The position numbers and the translations under genes were made by a program. Positions 61,401 through 64,000 of a DNA stretch of 64,000 bases are shown here, in pieces; the stretch's first letter is position 1; every line of letters starts with the position of its first letter. The notes beneath the pieces were generated by a model that saw nothing but the letters and a program-made list of their open reading frames with translations, was not told the origin of the DNA and ran no database searches. Source of the DNA: an uncultured Sphingomonadaceae bacterium (GTDB lineage Bacteria > Pseudomonadota > Alphaproteobacteria > Sphingomonadales > Sphingomonadaceae); assembly GCA_947489315.1 (NCBI GenBank), contig CANLCX010000003.1:427165-491164 (forward strand), written 5' to 3'.

Positions 61401-63135
61401 GAGTGCGACCAATTATGACTTCACCTATGCACCGGGTACACTCACGATCACCAAAGCGTTGCTCAATATCACCGCTGACGATCAGACGCGCGAATATGGT
61501 CTGGCCAATCCGTTGCTCACCAGCAGCATAGCTGGTTTCCGCAATGGCGAGACTTTTGCGACCAGCGGCGTCACCGGAGCGGCAGCGCTGGCGACTGCCG
61601 CTGGCCAGGGATCGGATGTCGGAACTTATACGATTACGGCAAGCATGGGTAATCTGGCGGCAGGTAATTATGACTTTGCCTTTGTGCCCGGGACGCTCTC
61701 CATCATCAAGGCGTTGCTCAATGTGACGGCTGATGATCAGACACGCGAATATGGATTGATCAATCCGTTGTTCACAAGCAACATTACGGGCTTTCGCAAT
61801 GGTGATGATAGTTCGGTGTTATCCGGTCTGACCCTGGCAACAACGGCGACGCAAGGTTCGGACGTCGGCAGCTATGCCATCACCGCTTCGGGCGCGAGTG
61901 CAACCAATTATGACTTCGCCTACACCCCCGGAACATTATCGATTACCAAGGCGCTGCTGAATGTGACTGCAGACGACCAGACTCGTGAATATGGATTGGT
62001 CAATCCATTGCTGACGAGCAGCATCGCTGGTTTCCGGAACGGTGATGATAGTTCGGTCATTTCCGGTCTAACGCTAGCAACAGCGGCAACGCAAGGCTCT
62101 GATGTCGGCAGTTATGCGATCACCGCTTCGGGCGCGAGTGCGACCAATTATGACTTCACCTATGCACCGGGTACACTCACGATCACCAAAGCGTTGCTCA
62201 ATATCACCGCTGACGATCAGACGCGCGAATATGGTCTGGCCAATCCGTTGCTCACCAGCAGCATAGCTGGTTTCCGCAATGGCGAGACTTTTGCGACCAG
62301 CGGCGTCACCGGAGCGGCAGCGCTGGCGACTGCCGCTGGCCAGGGATCGGATGTCGGAACTTATACGATTACGGCAAGCATGGGTAATCTGGCGGCAGGT
62401 AATTATGACTTTGCCTTTGTGCCCGGGACGCTCTCCATCATCAAGGCGTTGCTCAATGTGACGGCTGATGATCAGACACGCGAATATGGATTGATCAATC
62501 CGTTGTTCACAAGCAACATTACGGGCTTTCGCAATGGTGATGATAGTTCGGTGTTATCCGGTCTGACCCTGGCAACAACGGCGACGCAAGGTTCGGACGT
62601 CGGCAGCTATGCCATCACCGCTTCGGGCGCGAGTGCGACCAACTATAACGTTGCCTATGCGCCGGGTATGCTGACGATTAGCAAGGCGCTGCTTAATATC
62701 CGCGCGGACGATAAGACCCGCGAATATGGTCTCCCGAATCCACCGCTTACCAGTATGATTACCGGTTTTAGAAATGGCGATAACGCCTCGGTAGTATCCG
62801 GCCTCAATCTCGCGACCACGGCGAGCCTAAACTCGCTCGCCGGACGCTATCCGATCATAGCCTCGGGTGCGAACGCGGTGAATTACAGCTTTGCCTATAG
62901 TCCCGGCACCTTGTCAGTTCTCTCTGCGGATCGCGCGCTCATCCCGGTCGGTCCTGCCGCTACCGGGGCAGCTGGCGTCCAGATTCATACAGAATTGCCG
63001 ATAGCGGCCGGGGAACGGGATAGCTGGCTAGAATGGCTGAATATCGAGCGCTGTCTCACGGCCAATAGCTATCAATCCTATGCGATCTGCGCTGGCTTTC
63101 CGATCCATTATTCCAGCCCGCCGCCGATAGAATAG
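55459..63135 (+). CDS. giant TpsA exoprotein with FG-GAP-like and MBG repeats
   Basis: A 2558-residue secreted protein, partner of the TpsB pore. After the signal peptide (MSGAAITAIMGASPAYA) comes the filamentous-haemagglutinin secretion domain (about 35-160; NRVTGGDVSTILGELNANG and FLINPNGILFGESARVDVGGLVA), then a beta-helix region to about 590. Residues 615-1430 hold twelve FG-GAP-like repeats of about 72 residues (DxFGxSVSLDGNRLAVGA..DDG...GAVYLF). Residues 1676-2500 hold ten MBG-type repeats of about 81 residues (DDQTREYGLxNPLLTSSI). The C terminus ends without a recognised anchor. It probably serves adhesion or matrix binding. Three MBG repeats are present in an exact duplicate. Confidence 0.92.
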   Translation: MTLSIAKGRKHRFALLMSGAAITAIMGASPAYANPSGGTVTAGSAGIVGEGTGRVTIQQNSDKAVIDWQSFGIAAGESTTFAQPGATSIALNRVTGGDVSTILGELNANGRVFLINPNGILFGESARVDVGGLVATTADISNEAFMAGGALRFGTPGKAGAQVINQGQITVRDAGIAAFVAPQVVNDGVITARLGKVALGGAESFTLDLHGDNLIRFQVGDEVTSTDRDGALVEVGGVIDASGGSLMITASAARELVNQSVRIGDVESAGGARVNADGSVSLTASRVALAGSGEIETGRNVSIDLSSASNGGSAGDGARGGTLSVSADRTILDGTINLDGDGAGGSADISGSDFLSFGSILSTRGREVGGDVRLSAGSLSLAGQIVANSALGYGGNVNIHANGRAIDTGDAFVDATGLHGGSISYISDSQIISSGKFRASGTYGFGGTIDMTAPRLDLFSGQYYAQGGVQGGRIRLGGEYQGGKGLTTDELANASNLVATDGVVIDASAIGQRGMGGDIVVWSDEKTTFLGTVRSQGGLFGGNGGNIEISGAQDLLYAGTVETARSGMRGGNLLLDPKNITIAETPPSQYALVLNALNVTDDGPLEGGDINFGDQGDRFGDSVSLDGTRLAVGAATDDGAGNGNGEAGAVYLFSFADLDFSAPKLESILGAGYSGGKNFSIFAGLSFGASVSLDGNQLAVGSTGQSAIYLFSFADATFSTPTLHWRVGVRNTMPGEFQVSGLQRNDSFGASVSLDGNRLAAGALNDDGLNDDVLNAGAVYLFRFDDQAFTNLRQESILGADYIGGKNLDVMGLQKDDKFGVSVSLDGDRVAVGAIFDDGANDSLFNPGAVYLFSFADAAFSTPILESTLGNGYSGGKNLAVTDLAAFDAFGNSVSLDGNRLAVGAGGDDGLNNGTSAAGAVRLFSFTNATFSDPEQQSILGNGYSGGKNLSVGSSRDDRFGFSVSLDGNRLAVGTPGDDGEGNSVPGSGSVRLFTFTDALFSGPAQVGTFGAGYTSGVSLDLTQSVSALDSDDAFGTSVSLDGNRLAVGASLDDGASNGFDAAGAVYLFSFADAAFSTPTLEGILGAGYSGGKNLSVTDLEAGDQFGSAVSLDGNQLTVGATLDDGAGNTANDSGAVYLFSFANAVFSTPTLQGILGAGYGGSKDLDVSGLEDSDLFGSSVSLDNNRLAVGASLDDGAGNTANDSGAVYLFSFADALFSNPTQQAVFGVGYGGSKDLDVNDLGSFDAFGSSVSLDGNRLAVGARGDGGAGDTAIASGAAYLFSFADPTFSTPMQEAKFGLGYSGGKSLAVTDLEAGDQFGTSVSLEDNRLAVGADSDDGAGNAAENSGAVYLFGFADADFSNSQLEGKLGSGYGGGQNLSVTALEADDRFGISVSLDADRLAIGANGDDGPGNALPDSGTVYLFDLAPPALGSNLYADNPASDVTISPGSLTAILNGGTNVTLQANNDIFVNDAVTANNPAGNSGGLILQAGRSIFVNAGITTDNGLVALFTNDQLANGVIDANRDPGAAEISFGPGGFVDAGTGVALIRLLDGAGKTNFASGQINLGSITASAIEVINEGASAGSGVTINAGAVLSASGANNAIIISGDSFTNNAGAGAFNLTGSGRFLVYSNDWDTDTRGGLIGNNLYNRSFVANGPGAITQTGNMFIYERQPVLTFTANDAAREYGLANPVFSSVFTGLVNGDSAGYAFNGIADLTTAATSGTAVGTVPINASLGSLSSDVGYGFAFAPGSLLITKALLNVQADNKTRQYGLVNPLLTSSITGFRNGDNSSVISGLTLATAATQGSDVGSYAITASGASATNYDFAFVPGTLSITKALLNVVVDDQAREYGLSNSPFTADIFGFANADNASVISGLVLSTLATQGSDVGSYAITASGASATNYDFAYTPGTLSITKALLNVTADDQTREYGLVNPLLTSSIAGFRNGDDSSVISGLTLATAATQGSDVGSYAITASGASATNYDFTYAPGTLTITKALLNITADDQTREYGLANPLLTSSIAGFRNGETFATSGVTGAAALATAAGQGSDVGTYTITASMGNLAAGNYDFAFVPGTLSIIKALLNVTADDQTREYGLINPLFTSNITGFRNGDDSSVLSGLTLATTATQGSDVGSYAITASGASATNYDFAYTPGTLSITKALLNVTADDQTREYGLVNPLLTSSIAGFRNGDDSSVISGLTLATAATQGSDVGSYAITASGASATNYDFTYAPGTLTITKALLNITADDQTREYGLANPLLTSSIAGFRNGETFATSGVTGAAALATAAGQGSDVGTYTITASMGNLAAGNYDFAFVPGTLSIIKALLNVTADDQTREYGLINPLFTSNITGFRNGDDSSVLSGLTLATTATQGSDVGSYAITASGASATNYNVAYAPGMLTISKALLNIRADDKTREYGLPNPPLTSMITGFRNGDNASVVSGLNLATTASLNSLAGRYPIIASGANAVNYSFAYSPGTLSVLSADRALIPVGPAATGAAGVQIHTELPIAAGERDSWLEWLNIERCLTANSYQSYAICAGFPIHYSSPPPIE
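57300..59745 (+). repeat. twelve FG-GAP-like coding repeats
   Basis: Twelve tandem units of about 216 bases encode SVSLDGNRLAVGA, a calcium-site-like DDGxGN loop, GAVYLFSFADA and GxGYSGGKNLSV. Copies are divergent at DNA level, so the array is old. Beta-propeller FG-GAP modules usually occur in sevens; twelve would make one propeller and part of a second. Confidence 0.8.
60484..62940 (+). repeat. ten MBG-type coding repeats
   Basis: Ten units of about 240-255 bases encode LLNVTADDQTREYGL...NYDFAYTPGTLSITKA modules, an Ig-like adhesin repeat. The middle units are nearly or fully identical. Confidence 0.85.
61132..62636 (+). repeat. exact 735-bp tandem duplication inside the exoprotein gene
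   Basis: Bases 61132-61901 match 61867-62636 without a difference as far as I can read, an offset of 735. That equals 245 codons, or three MBG repeats, so the frame is kept. The identity ends at 61131/61866 (T against C) and 61902/62637 (A against G). Confidence 0.9.
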
Positions 63136-63158
63136 CGGCTTAAAAAAAGGTCAATCTA

Positions 63159-63671
63159 ATGAAAACCCTGTACTTAAAAATCATCGCCTTTGCTCTCATC
63201 AGCTTTAGCCTGCAGACAGGTTCAATGGCGGCTCCAGTGGAAGCAGGTGCAAGCCCGAAAGAACCTGAGCCATGGGTCGAGCGATGCAAGCGGATCGGAT
63301 CCGAGGAAATTTGCGAGGCCGTGCAATCCCTGAACGACAAGCAAAACGGCAACGAAGCGATCCGTATCGCCTTCGCAAAGCAAAAATCATCCGGACGCAT
63401 AGGTATCATGATAAAAACGCCGCTGGGCCTACGCTTAGATACTGGAGCATTTCTGAGGATCAATCATGAAGTCGCGGGCGGCATCGAAAATATAGCCTTT
63501 CAACGCTGTTTCCCGGACGGGTGTATTGCCGAAAAACCGCTCTCTTCCGAAGAAGTGGAGAGGATAACAACCGCCGATGCTCTCGAGATCGTCATATTGG
63601 ATCTTAAAGGGAATCCGATCATCATCAATTTGGAAATAGCGAATCTGCGATCGATCATTGAGCAACTTTAG
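63159..63671 (+). CDS. IalB-family exported protein
   Basis: A 170-residue exported protein with a signal peptide (MKTLYLKIIAFALISFSLQTGSMA) and the pattern of the invasion-associated locus B family: W..RC..IGSEEICEAVQS, IMIKTPLGLRLDTGAFLRI, then FQRCFPDGCIAE and LDLKGNPIIINL. The four cysteines probably form two disulfides. IalB proteins lie in the periplasm or outer membrane. It follows the exoprotein gene by 23 bases and may share its transcript. Confidence 0.82.
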   Translation: MKTLYLKIIAFALISFSLQTGSMAAPVEAGASPKEPEPWVERCKRIGSEEICEAVQSLNDKQNGNEAIRIAFAKQKSSGRIGIMIKTPLGLRLDTGAFLRINHEVAGGIENIAFQRCFPDGCIAEKPLSSEEVERITTADALEIVILDLKGNPIIINLEIANLRSIIEQL

Positions 63672-64000
63672 CCCTTCCGGCCCTCTCCCCGGTGGGCCAG
63701 AACGCACCGGCGGATACACCCACTCCGCCGGTGCGAAATTCGCCGGCTGCGCCATCTACATCACCAGACTTCAGTAGCGCGGCTTGCGACATTAACAACG
63801 ATGGAACCAGTGGTCGTACTTCGTCCGGTGTCGGACGATGTCTTTTTCTCAAAACCCTTTTTGGTTTGGTGAGGTCAACTAATGTCCGCTTTCGGGATTG
63901 AAGCAGCCACAGCGCTAGTGTCTGCTTAGGGCGCAAAAGCGGACATTCGACTTTGTCGGGAGATTGAAGACGCTGATGACAATTGATGTGAGAGAATGTA
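63672..64000. other. intergenic region at the window end
   Basis: About 330 bases without a supported gene. It contains palindromic repeat copy 12 at 63879-63947. An ATG near 63976 opens a frame (MTIDVREC) that runs off the window, but the nearest purine-rich site is too far away for a confident call. Confidence 0.45.
63879..63947. repeat. dispersed palindromic repeat, copy 12
   Basis: A full unit: CTAATGTCCGCTTTCGGGAT, then CGCTAGTGTCTGC and GGGCGCAAAAGCGGACAT. Confidence 0.85.

Noticed and set aside
57300..62940. CRISPR array or non-coding satellite in the repeated stretch
   Set aside because: Repeat units are about 216-255 bases, in frame throughout one long gene and clearly protein-coding.
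63655..63936. Short frames on both strands at the window end
   Set aside because: They overlap a palindromic repeat copy and each other, with no binding site or family features.

Overview
The window reads as chromosomal DNA of a Gram-negative alphaproteobacterium, most likely a Sphingomonadales member of the Sphingorhabdus/Parasphingorhabdus/Sphingopyxis type. The evidence is a TonB receptor with a TPR-sulfotransferase neighbour, an isoquinoline-oxidoreductase-type molybdoenzyme, Rieske and P450 oxygenases, many small AraC/TetR/LysR/MarR-controlled redox cassettes, and a dispersed palindromic intergenic repeat. The genus is inference from gene content. No rRNA, tRNA, CRISPR array, insertion sequence or phage gene was seen.

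Layout. 0-3.8 kb: a P450, a MarR regulator and small unknown genes mixed with repeat units and gene remnants. 3.8-8.6 kb: a two-subunit molybdenum hydroxylase (minus) divergent from a TPR-sulfotransferase. 8.7-27.2 kb: a large nitrogen-scavenging locus (below). 27.3-34.1 kb: small membrane/secreted unknowns, a GNAT enzyme, a GPH transporter, and MarR and ArsR/SRPBCC units. 34.3-50.4 kb: a chain of small catabolic or stress cassettes (cytochrome b561, SDR, aldo/keto reductases, Rieske oxygenase, MddA-like methyltransferase), each with its own regulator. 50.6-53.6 kb: a 7TM histidine kinase and response regulator (minus). 53.7-63.7 kb: a two-partner secretion system with a 2558-residue exoprotein.

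Most notable system. The 8.7-27.2 kb locus carries an ABC transporter, a NikR-like ribbon-helix-helix regulator, two DUF1989 proteins, a biotin-dependent 'urea' carboxylase and allophanate hydrolase. Because DUF1989 proteins are known as carboxyguanidine deiminase subunits, this is best read as guanidine assimilation. Around the core lie two membrane di-iron 'sterol desaturase' enzymes, a TonB receptor, a beta-propeller lipoprotein and two MBL-fold proteins. All of these can be tied together by one operator that I read directly in the sequence: TATTAC-N14-RTAATA. It occurs four times: in the divergent ABC/MBL promoter (15828), upstream of desaturase 1 and the TonB receptor (12406), upstream of the regulator gene (18640) and upstream of desaturase 2 (26066). 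The regulator keeps the NikR fold but has lost three of four nickel ligands, and no guanidine riboswitch is visible. I infer a dedicated regulon that imports and oxidatively opens a guanidino compound and then degrades the released guanidine.

Other strong signals: a perfect 23-bp inverted repeat covering the start codon of a MarR gene (32689-32742); a perfect 20-bp hairpin at the end of a LysR gene; clear operator palindromes for ArsR and TetR genes; an exact 735-bp tandem duplication in the exoprotein gene; an MBL protein without its metal-binding HxHxDH motif; and twelve copies of a palindromic intergenic element, none of which lies between 3.75 and 29.47 kb.
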